A stretch of 64,000 bases of DNA from Alphaproteobacteria bacterium (lineage in GTDB: Bacteria > Pseudomonadota > Alphaproteobacteria > Reyranellales > Reyranellaceae): positions 85,307 to 149,306 of the forward strand of contig JAFKFK010000016.1 of the NCBI GenBank assembly GCA_017307275.1, written 5' to 3'. The notes beneath the pieces are model-generated. The model did no database searches. It was given only the letters and a program-made list of their open reading frames with translations, and was not told the origin of the DNA. The number at the start of each line of letters is the position of its first letter. Position 1 is the first letter of the stretch. The position numbers and the translations under genes are program-made. Positions 49,549 through 58,442 of this stretch are shown piece after piece.

Positions 49549-50064
49549 ATGACGACCACCCCTCCTCCGTCGAACCCGACTGCCGGCCAGCAGCAGGGTC
49601 CTGCCGCGCCGCTCACCATGCACGGCCAGTACATCAAGGATTTCAGCTTCGAGAATCCGCGCGCTCCGCAGAGCCTGATCGAGCAGACGCAGCCGCAGCT
49701 CACGCTGAACGTGCAGGTCGCTAACCGCCAGTTCGACACAAAGACCTTCGAGGTGTCGCTGACGATCGAGGCCTCGGCGCATACGCCGGAGAAAGAGCCG
49801 CTGTTCATGCTCGAGCTGGTCTATGCCGGCACGGTGACCCTGGGCGACCTGCCGCAGGATGCCTACGGCCCGATGCTCTACATCGAAACGCCGCGGCTGC
49901 TCTTCCCCTTCGCCCGCGCCATTGTGGCCAACACCACGCGCGAGGCGGGCTTCCCGCCGCTCAACATCGCTCCGGTCGATTTCGTGGCGCTCTACCGTCA
50001 GCAGCTCGAAGCCAATGGCGGCCAGGTCCCCGGTATCTCGCCCGGCCCGGTCGGCCACGCCTGA
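49549..50064 (+). CDS. secB: Protein-export chaperone SecB
   Basis: SecB holds exported precursors unfolded and delivers them to SecA (171 aa, near the family norm). Typical pieces are QYIKDFSFENP near residue 27, LELVYAGTVTL and the core LYIETPRLLFPFAR, VANTTREAGFPPL and PVDFVALYRQQL. I chose the ATG at 49549; longer frames run through the amidotransferase gene. It sits in the order secB-dnaQ-coaE, which recalls the common alphaproteobacterial cluster, but secB is on the opposite strand to dnaQ. Confidence 0.96.
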   Translation: MTTTPPPSNPTAGQQQGPAAPLTMHGQYIKDFSFENPRAPQSLIEQTQPQLTLNVQVANRQFDTKTFEVSLTIEASAHTPEKEPLFMLELVYAGTVTLGDLPQDAYGPMLYIETPRLLFPFARAIVANTTREAGFPPLNIAPVDFVALYRQQLEANGGQVPGISPGPVGHA

Positions 50065-50082
50065 TCTTCCGCTTTTCAAGGA

Positions 50083-50106
50083 CGCCGGGGGCACATGCCC
50101 TCGGCG
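50083..50106. terminator. Candidate bidirectional hairpin between secB and dnaQ
   Basis: A 10-bp stem with one G-T pair (50083-50092 with 50097-50106) and a 4-base loop ACAT lies between the secB and dnaQ stops. Neither flank has a long T-run, only short ones, so termination efficiency is uncertain. It is the best terminator-like structure I found. Confidence 0.4.
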
Positions 50107-50784
50107 CTATTCCTTCAGCCAGATCGGGTCGCTGACCTTCTTCAGGAACTCGGCGTGGGCCGCGAGTTCCGCAGCACTCGCCGCATGCGGGCGCGCCGGA
50201 CGCACCGTGCGCTTCACCGCCAGCATGCCGCTCAGGCCCGTCGCCGCCATCTCGGGCGCGAGGCCGAGGTCGCGCTGCCGACCGCCGCTCAGCTCAAGAT
50301 AGACTTCGGCCAACAGCTCGGAGTCGAGGAGCGCCCCGTGTTTTGTGCGCTTGGTATTGTCGATGCTGAAGCGGTCGCAGAGCGCATCGAGGCTGGCGCG
50401 CTGGCCGGGAAACTTGCGCCGCGCCAACGAAACCGTGTCGACATAATCGTTCGTGAGCTTCGCGCGGCCGGTACGCGCCAGCTCGGCATTGAGGAAGCCC
50501 AGATCGAACTGCGCGTTGTGGATCACGAGCTGCGCGTCGCCCAGGAATTCGATGAATTCCTCGACCTTGTCGGCAAACAGCGGCTTGTCCGCCAGGAACT
50601 CGTCAGTGAGGCCGTGCACTTCCTGTGCGCCCGCGGGCATCGGCATCTCAGGATTGAGATAGAGCTGCAGCGAGCGGCCGGTGGCCACCATGTTCACGAG
50701 CTCGATGCAGCCGATCTCGACCACGCGATGGCCCGCCAGCGGGTCGAGGCCCGTGGTTTCAGTATCGAGAACGACTTCGCGCAT
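50107..50784 (-). CDS. dnaQ: DNA polymerase III epsilon subunit (proofreading exonuclease)
   Basis: This 3'-5' exonuclease proofreads replication errors (225 aa). The Exo motifs are VLDTETTGLDP (D7/E9), VIHNAQFDLGFLN near residue 95 and HGALLDSELLAEVYL near 150. A C-terminal tail (about 175-225) may contact the polymerase alpha subunit. It lies 26 bases downstream of coaE on the same strand, as in many alphaproteobacteria. Confidence 0.95.
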   Translation of the reverse strand: MREVVLDTETTGLDPLAGHRVVEIGCIELVNMVATGRSLQLYLNPEMPMPAGAQEVHGLTDEFLADKPLFADKVEEFIEFLGDAQLVIHNAQFDLGFLNAELARTGRAKLTNDYVDTVSLARRKFPGQRASLDALCDRFSIDNTKRTKHGALLDSELLAEVYLELSGGRQRDLGLAPEMAATGLSGMLAVKRTVRPARPHAASAAELAAHAEFLKKVSDPIWLKE

Positions 50785-50810
50785 TGACCCGTTCTAGCTT
50801 ACTTGCGCCG

Positions 50811-51473
50811 CTATTTGCGACGGGCGCGCGCAAGCTGGCCTGTGAATTTCTCCCGCCACGGATTGGGTGGCCAGAAGCGGCCTTGCAGTGTGCGCAACTC
50901 GGCCACAGCACGAACCAGCGCCGCTCGTGTCGGCGCCAGCCCCATGCCCGTGGGGATCACAATCGTAGCCTTCCGCCGCTTCAGGGTGTCCGGCACTTGC
51001 TGACGCAGGATGCCGGCAAATTTCTCCGCCGTCATGCCGGGTCGGGCCATGACGCGCCGGCGCTGCAGAAAAGCCGGTGCGCTCACGACCAAGGTGGCAT
51101 CCACGCGACGCTCGCCCATTCCCTCGAACAGCAGCGGGATGTCGAGCACCACCAGCTTCTCGCCGGCCAGTGCGGCCCGTCGCAGGAAGGCGCGTTGTTT
51201 CTTGAAGACCAGAGGATGCACGATCGCCTCGAGTCGACGCAGCGCCTCCTTGTTGCCGAAGACGCGCGCGCCCAGCGCCTGGCGGTCGAGCACGCCCGCC
51301 TTCACGACGCCGGGAAACGCAGCTTCGATTCCGGGAAGAGCCGCGCCCCCGGGCGCCTGCAACTCGTGAACGGCGGCATCGGCGTCGTACACGGGCACGC
51401 CCATCTCCCGCAGCATCTTCGCTGCGGTCGACTTGCCCATGCCGATCGAGCCGGTCAGTCCGACAATGACCAT
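50811..51473 (-). CDS. coaE: Dephospho-CoA kinase
   Basis: This enzyme phosphorylates dephospho-CoA in the last step of CoA synthesis (220 aa). It has the P-loop [12 protein letters not shown] (5-16) and the conserved [14 protein letters not shown] and DIPLLFEG segments. The C-terminal half is somewhat longer than in E. coli. It precedes dnaQ, and coaBC, an earlier step of the pathway, lies at the right end of the window. Confidence 0.95.
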   Translation of the reverse strand: MVIVGLTGSIGMGKSTAAKMLREMGVPVYDADAAVHELQAPGGAALPGIEAAFPGVVKAGVLDRQALGARVFGNKEALRRLEAIVHPLVFKKQRAFLRRAALAGEKLVVLDIPLLFEGMGERRVDATLVVSAPAFLQRRRVMARPGMTAEKFAGILRQQVPDTLKRRKATIVIPTGMGLAPTRAALVRAVAELRTLQGRFWPPNPWREKFTGQLARARRK

Positions 51474-51508
51474 CTACGGCAACGCTACACCAGACCTCAG
51501 GAAGGAGC

Positions 51509-52486
51509 TTAGGGAACCAGAACGGTCTGACCGGTGGTCTTGCGGCTCTCAAGGTCGATATGCGCCTGCGCGGCTTCGCTCAGCGGATAATGCTGATCGA
51601 TGGCGATCTTCACCTTGCCGCTCTTCACCATCTTGAACACCGACTTGGCGCTCGCCTCGAGCTCTGCGCGCGTGGCGGTGTAGGCGCCGAGGCTCGGGCG
51701 CGTAACGTAGAGCGAGCCTTTGGTATTCAGGATGCCCAGCGCCACCGGCGGCACCGCGCCGGAAGCATTGCCGAACGACACCATCAAGCCGCGCGGCTGC
51801 AGGCAGTCGAGCGAGGCGTTCCAGGTATCCTTGCCGACACCGTCGAACACTACCGGCACGCCCTTGCCCTTGGTGATCTTCTTCACCTCGGCAACGATGT
51901 CGTCCTTGGTGTAGTCGATCACCCACTTGTAGCCGTTCTTCTTGGCGAGGGCGGCCTTCTCGGCCGACGAGGTCGTGCCGATCACCCTGTAGCCCCGCGC
52001 CTTAGCCCACTGGCCAAACAACAGACCGACGCCACCGGCAGCGGCGTGGAACAGGATGGTGTCGCCCTTCTTCAACCAGCCCTTGGGCGTATGGTCGACG
52101 AGATATTCTGTCGTCATGCCCTTGAGCATGATCGCGGCCGCCTGCTCGTCGCTCACGCCCTTCGGCACATGCACGAGCTGGTCCGTACCCATCAAGCGCT
52201 CTTCGCAGTAAGCGCCGAGCACACCGCAGTAGGCGACACGGTCGCCCTTCTTGAAGCCCCTCACCTTGGGACCGACTTCGACGATCACGCCTGCACCTTC
52301 GCGGCCAACGGCGTTGGGCAGCGGCGTCTGGTAGAGGCCGGAACGGGTGTAGACGTCGATGAAGTTGAGGCCGATCGCCGTGTGGCGGACCTTGACCTGG
52401 CCGGGGCCGGGTTTGCCGACCTCGACGTCCTCGAACTTCATTTTCTCGGGACCGCCATTTTCATGCATCAGGATGGACTTGGACAT
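51509..52486 (-). CDS. NAD(P)H:quinone oxidoreductase (zeta-crystallin-like MDR)
   Basis: This medium-chain dehydrogenase/reductase has 325 aa and no zinc ligands. The GroES-like N-terminal half includes NFIDVYTRSGLY and VGREGAGVI. The Rossmann motif is AAAGGVGLLFGQWAK. It resembles QOR1/Qor enzymes that reduce quinones with NADPH. The ATG at 52486 has GGGAG seven bases upstream, which rules out the longer frame. It lies 35 bases from coaE on the same strand and is divergent from the sugar dehydrogenase gene. Confidence 0.94.
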   Translation of the reverse strand: MSKSILMHENGGPEKMKFEDVEVGKPGPGQVKVRHTAIGLNFIDVYTRSGLYQTPLPNAVGREGAGVIVEVGPKVRGFKKGDRVAYCGVLGAYCEERLMGTDQLVHVPKGVSDEQAAAIMLKGMTTEYLVDHTPKGWLKKGDTILFHAAAGGVGLLFGQWAKARGYRVIGTTSSAEKAALAKKNGYKWVIDYTKDDIVAEVKKITKGKGVPVVFDGVGKDTWNASLDCLQPRGLMVSFGNASGAVPPVALGILNTKGSLYVTRPSLGAYTATRAELEASAKSVFKMVKSGKVKIAIDQHYPLSEAAQAHIDLESRKTTGQTVLVP

Positions 52487-52591
52487 CAGAAGCTCCCCAG
52501 TGAGGCGGTGGTCACTGAACGTCCCCCCGCTTGGCGGCGTCGAGTATAGTGACCGGCCTTGTTCGCGCCAGTCCGGCGCAGCCCTGTTGCC

Positions 52592-52605
52592 AGGAGGGTC
52601 TATTG
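52592..52605 (+). promoter_or_regulatory. Strong ribosome site deciding a TTG start
   Basis: AGGAGG at 52592-52597 stands five bases before the TTG at 52603. The TTG-started protein begins directly with a twin-arginine signal, whereas the ATG 72 bases upstream has no ribosome site and lies close to the divergent gene. Confidence 0.7.
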
Positions 52606-53730
52606 CCACGGCGCCGTGACTTTCTGACGACGACTGCCGCCGCCCTGCTGGCGGCGCCAGCGGTCGCCCGCGCACAGATGGTGCTGCGCAGCACCAAGGC
52701 ATCGTATCGCGTGGTGACGCTCACCCAGGACCTCGAACAACCCTGGGGCATGGCCTTCCTGCCGGATGGCCGCCTGCTGATCACCGAGCGGCCGGGCCGG
52801 TTGCGCGTGTTCGCCAACGGCCGCCTCGAACGCGCACCGGTCGGCGGCGTGCCGAGAGTCCATGCCAGCGGTCAGGGCGGCCTGCTCGACATTTGTCTCC
52901 ATCCGCGTTTCGCCGAAAACCGGACCCTCTACCTCTCCTATTCCGGCCCCGGCGACGGTGGCTCGGCCACCGTGCTGGCGCGGGCGGAGTTCCGCGATGG
53001 CGGCGGCCTGCGAAACGTCCAGCCGATCTTCGAGGCCCTGCCGCGTACTTCAGGCGGGCTGCACTTCGGCTCGCGCATCGTCTTCGACCGTGCCGGGCTG
53101 ATCTATGTGACCGCGGGCGAACGCTATCAGATGCAGCGCGCCCAGAGGCTCGACGATCTCGGCGGCAAGGTCGTGCGGCTTCGCGACGACGGGTCGGTGC
53201 CGCCCGACAATCCTTTCGTCGGCCGCGCGGGTGTGAGGCCGGAGATCTTCTCGTATGGCCATCGTAACCCGCAGGGCATGGCGATGAACCCCGCAACGGG
53301 GCGCATCTGGCTGGTCGAGCACGGCCCGCGCGGCGGCGACGAACTGAACCTGCTGAAGGCCGGCGCCAACTACGGTTGGCCGCTGGCCACCCACGGCATC
53401 GACTACAGCGGCTCCGTCATCAGCCCCAACAAGAGCCTGCCCGGCATGGAAGATCCGGTGCGGGTCTGGGTGCCGTCGATCTCGCCCAGCGGTCTTGCCT
53501 TCTATACGGGCGATCGCTTTCCCGGCTGGAAGGGCTCGGTGTTCACAGGTGCCCTCTCGAACAATGCGCTGTTTCGCATCGAGCTCGATGGCGAGCGGTA
53601 CGTGGGCGAGGAACGGTTGCTCGTCGATCTGCTTCCGTATATCCGCGACGTCCGGCAGGGCCCCGATGGCCTGATCTATGTCGTGACCCACACCGATTCC
53701 GGTGGCCTCTATCGCCTCGAGCCTGCCTGA
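52603..53730 (+). CDS. PQQ-dependent aldose sugar dehydrogenase-like protein (YliI family)
   Basis: This exported six-bladed-propeller dehydrogenase resembles the soluble aldose dehydrogenase Asd/YliI, which oxidises sugars with PQQ (375 aa). The start codon is TTG, giving a twin-arginine signal peptide: RRRDFL followed by a hydrophobic stretch ending ARAQ. Motifs include PWGMAFLPDGRLLITERPGRL at the N-terminus, written here as PWGMAFLPDG and ITERPGRL, then YGHRNPQGMA and EHGPRGGDELN, which carry the catalytic His and PQQ-binding residues. No pqq synthesis genes are nearby. It is followed by maf after three bases. Confidence 0.92.
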   Translation: MPRRRDFLTTTAAALLAAPAVARAQMVLRSTKASYRVVTLTQDLEQPWGMAFLPDGRLLITERPGRLRVFANGRLERAPVGGVPRVHASGQGGLLDICLHPRFAENRTLYLSYSGPGDGGSATVLARAEFRDGGGLRNVQPIFEALPRTSGGLHFGSRIVFDRAGLIYVTAGERYQMQRAQRLDDLGGKVVRLRDDGSVPPDNPFVGRAGVRPEIFSYGHRNPQGMAMNPATGRIWLVEHGPRGGDELNLLKAGANYGWPLATHGIDYSGSVISPNKSLPGMEDPVRVWVPSISPSGLAFYTGDRFPGWKGSVFTGALSNNALFRIELDGERYVGEERLLVDLLPYIRDVRQGPDGLIYVVTHTDSGGLYRLEPA

Positions 53731-53733
53731 TCC

Positions 53734-54345
53734 ATGCTCATTCTCGCCTCTGCCAGCCCTTCGCGCCGCCAGCTCCTCGCCAATGCCGGTCTCGATTTCA
53801 CGATCGAGCTGTCAGGGGTCGACGAAGACGAAGTGAAGCTGAGCCTCGTTGCCGAACGAGCCGGACCGCAGGACGTCGCCGAAACCCTGGCCGAGCTTAA
53901 GGCACAGCGCGTCTCCAAACGGAATCCCTCCGCAATGGTGATCGGCGCAGACTCGACGCTCGCCTGCAACGGTCGCCTGTTCGACAAGCCGCCGACGCTC
54001 GCTGCAGCGCGCCAGCAATTGCTCGATCTTCGCGGCCAGACTCATGAGCTTTGCTCGTCCGTCGTCGTGGCGCGTGGCGGCACCCGGCTGTGGCACCACA
54101 ACGAACGCGCGCGTCTCACGATGCGGCCTTTCACCGAGTCCTTCCTCGATGCCTATTTGGCACGTGCCGGAGAGGGCATCACGGCCTCGGTCGGCGCCTA
54201 TCACCTCGAAGGCGTCGGCGCACATCTGTTCAGCCGCATCGATGGCGACTACTTCACCATTCTTGGTCTGCCGCTGTTGCCGTTGCTTTCCTTTTTGTCA
54301 GGGCATGGAATCGGCCTGGAGACGTCCCCGGAGAAATCCCCGTGA
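53734..54345 (+). CDS. maf: Maf nucleotide pyrophosphatase
   Basis: Maf hydrolyses non-canonical or UTP/TTP-type nucleotides and affects septation in some bacteria (203 aa). It has the N-terminal signature LASASPSRRQLLANAG, the catalytic VIGADSTLAC, and GAYHLEGVGAHLFSRIDGD near the C-terminus. Its stop overlaps the aroE start as GTGA, so the two are translationally coupled, the standard alphaproteobacterial pair. Confidence 0.95.
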   Translation: MLILASASPSRRQLLANAGLDFTIELSGVDEDEVKLSLVAERAGPQDVAETLAELKAQRVSKRNPSAMVIGADSTLACNGRLFDKPPTLAAARQQLLDLRGQTHELCSSVVVARGGTRLWHHNERARLTMRPFTESFLDAYLARAGEGITASVGAYHLEGVGAHLFSRIDGDYFTILGLPLLPLLSFLSGHGIGLETSPEKSP

Positions 54346-55232
54346 ACGCTTACGAACAACTCGTCGCCGAAGCTCAGGGCCGGCCTTTCGCCGCCATCGT
54401 GGCCTGGCCGGTCGAACATTCGCGCTCGCCAGCACTGCACGGCTTCTGGCTAAGACAGCAGCGCATCGACGGCCACTATGGCCGCTTGCCCGTCGAGCCG
54501 CGGCGCGCGGCACTCGAGGAGCTGGTGGCCTTTCTCAAGCGCACACCCAATGCACGGGGCTGCAACCTCACCCTGCCGCACAAGATCGAGATCATGCCGT
54601 TGCTCGATCGCATCGATCCCGTGGCCAAGCGCATCGGCGCGGTGAACACGGTGGTGAAGCTGCCCGATGGCACACTGGAAGGCCGCAACACCGATGGCTT
54701 CGGCTTCCTCGAAGCCCTGAAGTACAACGCGCCGCACTGGACCGCGGCCTCGGGGCCGGTCGTCGTGCTTGGCGCCGGAGGAGCTGCCCGTGCCGTCGTG
54801 GCGAGCCTCATCGATGAAGGCGTGCCCGAACTCCGCCTGGTCAATCGCACTCGCCAGTCCGCCGTCGATCTCGGCGTTGCCTTCACGCCCCCGGACGGCC
54901 GCCGCATCGTGATCGGCTCGTGGAACGAACGAAGTGAGTTGCTGGCCGGAGCTACCTTGCTGGTCAACACGACATCGCTCGGCATGAAGGGACAGCCTGC
55001 ACTCGACATCGATCTTGCGCCGCTGCCACGAGAGGCCACGGTCTACGACATCGTCTACGTGCCGCTCGAAACCGGCCTGCTCGCTGCCGCGCGCAGTCGT
55101 GGCAATCGCTGCGTCGACGGGCTCGGCATGCTGTTGCATCAGGGCCGACCGGGCTTCGAAGCCTGGTTCGGCAGGATGGTCGATGTCAGTACCGAACAGC
55201 GCCGCGCCGTCGCGGCCGATCTCGGCGTGTGA
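54342..55232 (+). CDS. aroE: Shikimate dehydrogenase
   Basis: This enzyme reduces 3-dehydroshikimate with NADPH for aromatic amino acid synthesis (296 aa). It has the substrate-binding SRSP (27-30), catalytic Lys in LPHKIEI, NTDGFGF and the NADP loop LGAGGAARAV. The GTG start at 54342 overlaps the maf stop. Longer reading frames upstream are inside maf. Length is slightly above E. coli AroE. Confidence 0.95.
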   Translation: MNAYEQLVAEAQGRPFAAIVAWPVEHSRSPALHGFWLRQQRIDGHYGRLPVEPRRAALEELVAFLKRTPNARGCNLTLPHKIEIMPLLDRIDPVAKRIGAVNTVVKLPDGTLEGRNTDGFGFLEALKYNAPHWTAASGPVVVLGAGGAARAVVASLIDEGVPELRLVNRTRQSAVDLGVAFTPPDGRRIVIGSWNERSELLAGATLLVNTTSLGMKGQPALDIDLAPLPREATVYDIVYVPLETGLLAAARSRGNRCVDGLGMLLHQGRPGFEAWFGRMVDVSTEQRRAVAADLGV

Positions 55233-55247
55233 GGAAAGAGTTTCAGC

Positions 55248-55682
55248 ATGGACAGCAATCCGCCCGACGGCTTCAAGCCCCTGTTCCGCACCAGCCCGTT
55301 CCTCGACCATAACGGGCCGTTCTTCTATCGCGAGAACAGCGACGGCACGTTCGTCGTCGGCCTGCGCATCCAGCCCAAGCACGCCAACGCGCGCGGCATT
55401 GCCCATGGCGGCCTGCTGATGACGCTTTGCGACATCGCCCTGGGCTATCGCACGACACGCAGCCAGACGCCGTCGCCCCTGCTCACCACCGCGAGCGTGA
55501 AGACGGACTTCGCCGGTTCCGCCCGCATCGGCGACTGGGTCGAGGCACATGTCGACGTACAGAAGGTCGGCGGCCGTCTGGCCTTCGCCAACTGTTACCT
55601 GATGGTCGGCGAGGAGCGCATCGTGCATGCCAGCGCCGTGTTCGCCCGGACCGGCGACCGCCCCGCGGGGGCTCAATCTTGA
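55248..55682 (+). CDS. PaaI family hotdog thioesterase
   Basis: This 144-aa hotdog-fold protein hydrolyses acyl- or aryl-CoA thioesters. The family region HANARGIAHGGLLMTLCDIALG (split as HANARGIAHGG and LLMTLCDIALG) holds the active-site Asp/Glu-type position, and LTTASVKTDFAGSARIGDWV follows, split as LTTASVKTDF and SARIGDWV. It follows aroE by 15 bases, and its stop overlaps the MFS gene as TTGA. The substrate is unknown. Confidence 0.9.
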   Translation: MDSNPPDGFKPLFRTSPFLDHNGPFFYRENSDGTFVVGLRIQPKHANARGIAHGGLLMTLCDIALGYRTTRSQTPSPLLTTASVKTDFAGSARIGDWVEAHVDVQKVGGRLAFANCYLMVGEERIVHASAVFARTGDRPAGAQS

Positions 55683-56887
55683 AGCTGGTCCTGACGGCTT
55701 TCCTGCCGTTTGCCCTGGGCTATTTCCTGAGCTTCCTCTTCCGCTCGCTGAACGCCGTCGTGGCGCCGGCGCTGCAGAGCGAGCTCGGCCTCGGCGAAGC
55801 AGCGATCGGCGTCGTGACCTCGATGTATCTCGCGGCCTTCGTGATCGCCCAGCTTCCCGCCGGCGTGGCGTTGGACCGGTTCGGTCCGCGTCGTGTCGCG
55901 CCGATCATGTTGCTGGCGACGGCGATTGGCGCCGTGGTGTTTGCCTTCGGCCAGGACGTGGTGACGCTCAGCATCGGCCGCGCGCTGATCGGCCTCGGCC
56001 TGTCCGTCGCGCTGATGTGCGGCTTCAAGGCCAATGTCCTCTATTGGCCGATGGGCCGGCTGCCCCTGGCCAATGCCATCATGATGACCTTCGGCGGGCT
56101 GGGCGCGGCCATGGCGACGCGGCCGGTGCAATGGCTGCTGGCCGACTACGACTGGCGCCACATCTTCCTGGGTCTGGCCGTCATCACCGTCGCCGTGGCG
56201 CTCTACCAGTTGCTCGCCGCTCCCGCCTACGAACGCGGCGGCAAGGGCCGGCTGAGCAACGAGGTGCACGGGCTGCTGGGCGTGCTCAAGACACCGCTCT
56301 TCTGGCGGGCGGGCCTCGCGCCCACTTTCTCGCTGGGTGTCTGGATCTGCTACACGAGCTTCTGGGCGGCCGGCTGGCTGCGCGACGTGGCGCATCTCGA
56401 CGAACCTTCGGTCGGCGTCGCGCTGTTCGCGCTCTCGATCGCCATCATACCGGGCTACTTCTTCAGCGGCATGATCGTCGATCTGCTGCACCGTCGCGGC
56501 ATCCGCGGCGGGCGCGTGCTGCTGGTCTACGGGGTGATGTTCCTCGCCATCCACATACCCATCGCCCTGAACGTCACGGCGATGCCCAAGCTCCTGTGGT
56601 TCCTCTACGTCATGCTGGGCGGCATGCCGGTGGTCTGCTACGCGCTGGTCACACGCGCCTTCGCGCCCGAGCTTGCCGGCCGGGTCAACACCACGCTCAA
56701 TCTCGTCTGTATGGGGATCGCGTTTCTGGTGCAGGCCGCGATCGGCCCTGCCCTGGCCTGGATGGAGGCGGCATACGGTCTGCCGCGCCCCCAGGCCCAT
56801 CAGCTCGTGACCTTCGCCCTGCTGGCGACCCAGGCCGTGGCCTGGGTCTGGTTCGCCGCGAGCCGTCAGGCTCGCGACTTGCCCTAA
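55679..56887 (+). CDS. Major facilitator superfamily transporter
   Basis: This 402-aa secondary transporter has 12 predicted helices. The loop 2-3 motif is visible as GVALDRFGPRRVAPI. The start is a TTG at 55679 overlapping the thioesterase stop; it gives the usual short N-terminus followed directly by helix 1 (LTAFLPFALGYFLSF). Longer frames run through the thioesterase gene. The family fits NarK/OxlT-like anion exporters in general outline only. It is convergent with rho, three bases between stops. Confidence 0.88.
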   Translation: MKLVLTAFLPFALGYFLSFLFRSLNAVVAPALQSELGLGEAAIGVVTSMYLAAFVIAQLPAGVALDRFGPRRVAPIMLLATAIGAVVFAFGQDVVTLSIGRALIGLGLSVALMCGFKANVLYWPMGRLPLANAIMMTFGGLGAAMATRPVQWLLADYDWRHIFLGLAVITVAVALYQLLAAPAYERGGKGRLSNEVHGLLGVLKTPLFWRAGLAPTFSLGVWICYTSFWAAGWLRDVAHLDEPSVGVALFALSIAIIPGYFFSGMIVDLLHRRGIRGGRVLLVYGVMFLAIHIPIALNVTAMPKLLWFLYVMLGGMPVVCYALVTRAFAPELAGRVNTTLNLVCMGIAFLVQAAIGPALAWMEAAYGLPRPQAHQLVTFALLATQAVAWVWFAASRQARDLP

Positions 56888-56890
56888 GGC

Positions 56891-58270
56891 CTACTGGTTC
56901 ATCGAACTGAAGAAGTCCTGATTGGTCTTCGCCGTCCGCAGCTTGTCGAGCAGGAACTCGATAGCATCGACGGCGCCCATCGGCATGAGGATGCGGCGCA
57001 GCACCCACATCTTCGAGAGCGTTGCACGGTCGACCAGCAGCTCTTCCTTGCGGGTGCCCGACTTGGTGATGTCGATCGCCGGGAAGGTGCGCTTGTCGGA
57101 GACCTTGCGGTCGAGGATGATTTCGGAGTTACCGGTACCCTTGAACTCTTCGAAGATCACCTCGTCCATGCGGCTGCCGGTATCGATCAGCGCCGTGGCG
57201 ATGATGGTGAGCGAGCCGCCTTCCTCGATGTTGCGCGCCGCGCCAAAGAAGCGCTTGGGGCGCTGCAGGGCGTTGGCGTCGACACCGCCGGTCAGCACCT
57301 TGCCGGAGCTCGGCACGACGGTGTTGTAGGCGCGGCCGAGACGGGTGATCGAGTCGAGCAGGATCACCACGTCCTTCTTGTGCTCGACCAAGCGCTTGGC
57401 CTTCTCGATCACCATCTCGGCAACGGCAACGTGGCGGCTGGCCGGTTCGTCGAAGGTCGAGCTCACGACCTCGCCCTTCACCGTCCGCTGCATATCGGTC
57501 ACTTCCTCGGGGCGCTCGTCGACGAGCAGCACCATGAGGTAGACCTCGGGATTGTTGGCGGTGATGGCGTGCGCGATGTTCTGCAGCAGCACCGTCTTGC
57601 CGGTGCGCGGCGGCGATACGATCAGGGCGCGCTGGCCCTTGCCGATCGGCGCGATCAGGTCGATCACGCGGGTCGAGATGTCGAGCTGCTGCTGCGGCGT
57701 CGTGCCGGCCTTCTTGGTCAGCGTGCCGGTCCGGCGGGCGCCGACGCGGCCCGACGAGGTGGCGCGCGCACCGCCCACCGATTCTTCGGTGACGGCCGGC
57801 GCCATGGCGGCCGCGCCGCCTTCGAGTTCGAGCTTCAGCTTCTCGTCGGGGTAGAGCGGCGTCAGCGAGTCGAAATTGATGCGGTGGCGCAGCGCTTCGG
57901 GGTCGTCGAAGTTGATCTTGTTGATCTGCACCATGGCGAAGTAGCGCTCGCCATCCTTGGGGGCGCGGATCTCGCCTTCGACGGTGTCGCCGGTGCGCAG
58001 GCCGAATTTGCGGACCTGGGTGGGGCTGACATAGATGTCGTCGGCGCCGGGCAGGTAGTTGGCTTCCATCGAACGCAGGTAGCCGAAGCCGTCGGGCAAC
58101 ACCTCGATGGTGCCGACGCCGAAGATCGCCTGGTCGGCGGCTGCGAGCTTCTGCAGGATAGCGAACATCAGCTCCTGGCGGCGCATCATCGCCGCACCCT
58201 CCACGCCCTGCTCTTCGGCAAAGGCCAGGAGTTCGGGAGGCTTCTTCTTCTTGAGGTCTTGGAGATTCAT
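56891..58270 (-). CDS. rho: Transcription termination factor Rho with a basic linker insertion
   Basis: Rho is the hexameric RNA helicase that ends transcription (459 aa, about 40 more than usual). The RNA-binding domain (50-130) includes GFGYLRS; Walker A is SPPRTGKT (219-226); Walker B and Q/R loops follow with [13 protein letters not shown] and GGVDANAL. Between the two domains, residues about 151-196 form an Ala/Gly/Arg/Lys-rich insertion that E. coli Rho lacks. The leader is about 137 bases long from a near-consensus promoter at 58414-58442. It is a housekeeping gene next to the MFS gene. Confidence 0.97.
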   Translation of the reverse strand: MNLQDLKKKKPPELLAFAEEQGVEGAAMMRRQELMFAILQKLAAADQAIFGVGTIEVLPDGFGYLRSMEANYLPGADDIYVSPTQVRKFGLRTGDTVEGEIRAPKDGERYFAMVQINKINFDDPEALRHRINFDSLTPLYPDEKLKLELEGGAAAMAPAVTEESVGGARATSSGRVGARRTGTLTKKAGTTPQQQLDISTRVIDLIAPIGKGQRALIVSPPRTGKTVLLQNIAHAITANNPEVYLMVLLVDERPEEVTDMQRTVKGEVVSSTFDEPASRHVAVAEMVIEKAKRLVEHKKDVVILLDSITRLGRAYNTVVPSSGKVLTGGVDANALQRPKRFFGAARNIEEGGSLTIIATALIDTGSRMDEVIFEEFKGTGNSEIILDRKVSDKRTFPAIDITKSGTRKEELLVDRATLSKMWVLRRILMPMGAVDAIEFLLDKLRTAKTNQDFFSSMNQ

Positions 58271-58413
58271 CTGTCTTCAATCTGGTGGGGAAATGACGCA
58301 CGCGCTTTCGCCGGCCGGACCGGCCAAACGTCGAAAATCAGCGCTGTGTCGTACTAGGGGGCCCCGTCGAGTTACCGCCGGGGAGGCGATGCCAGGGGCC
58401 CTGAGGTGGCGTT

Positions 58414-58442
58414 TATATAGGCAGGCACCCTGATCTTGTCAA
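58414..58442 (-). promoter_or_regulatory. Near-consensus sigma-70 promoter of rho
   Basis: On the minus strand TTGACA (58442-58437) and TATATA (58419-58414) are separated by 17 bases. The -35 box overlaps the stop codon of the upstream cupin gene. The predicted start is near 58407, giving a 5' leader of roughly 137 bases with a CCGGCC/GGCCGG inverted repeat, suitable for autoregulation by Rho. Confidence 0.75.
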
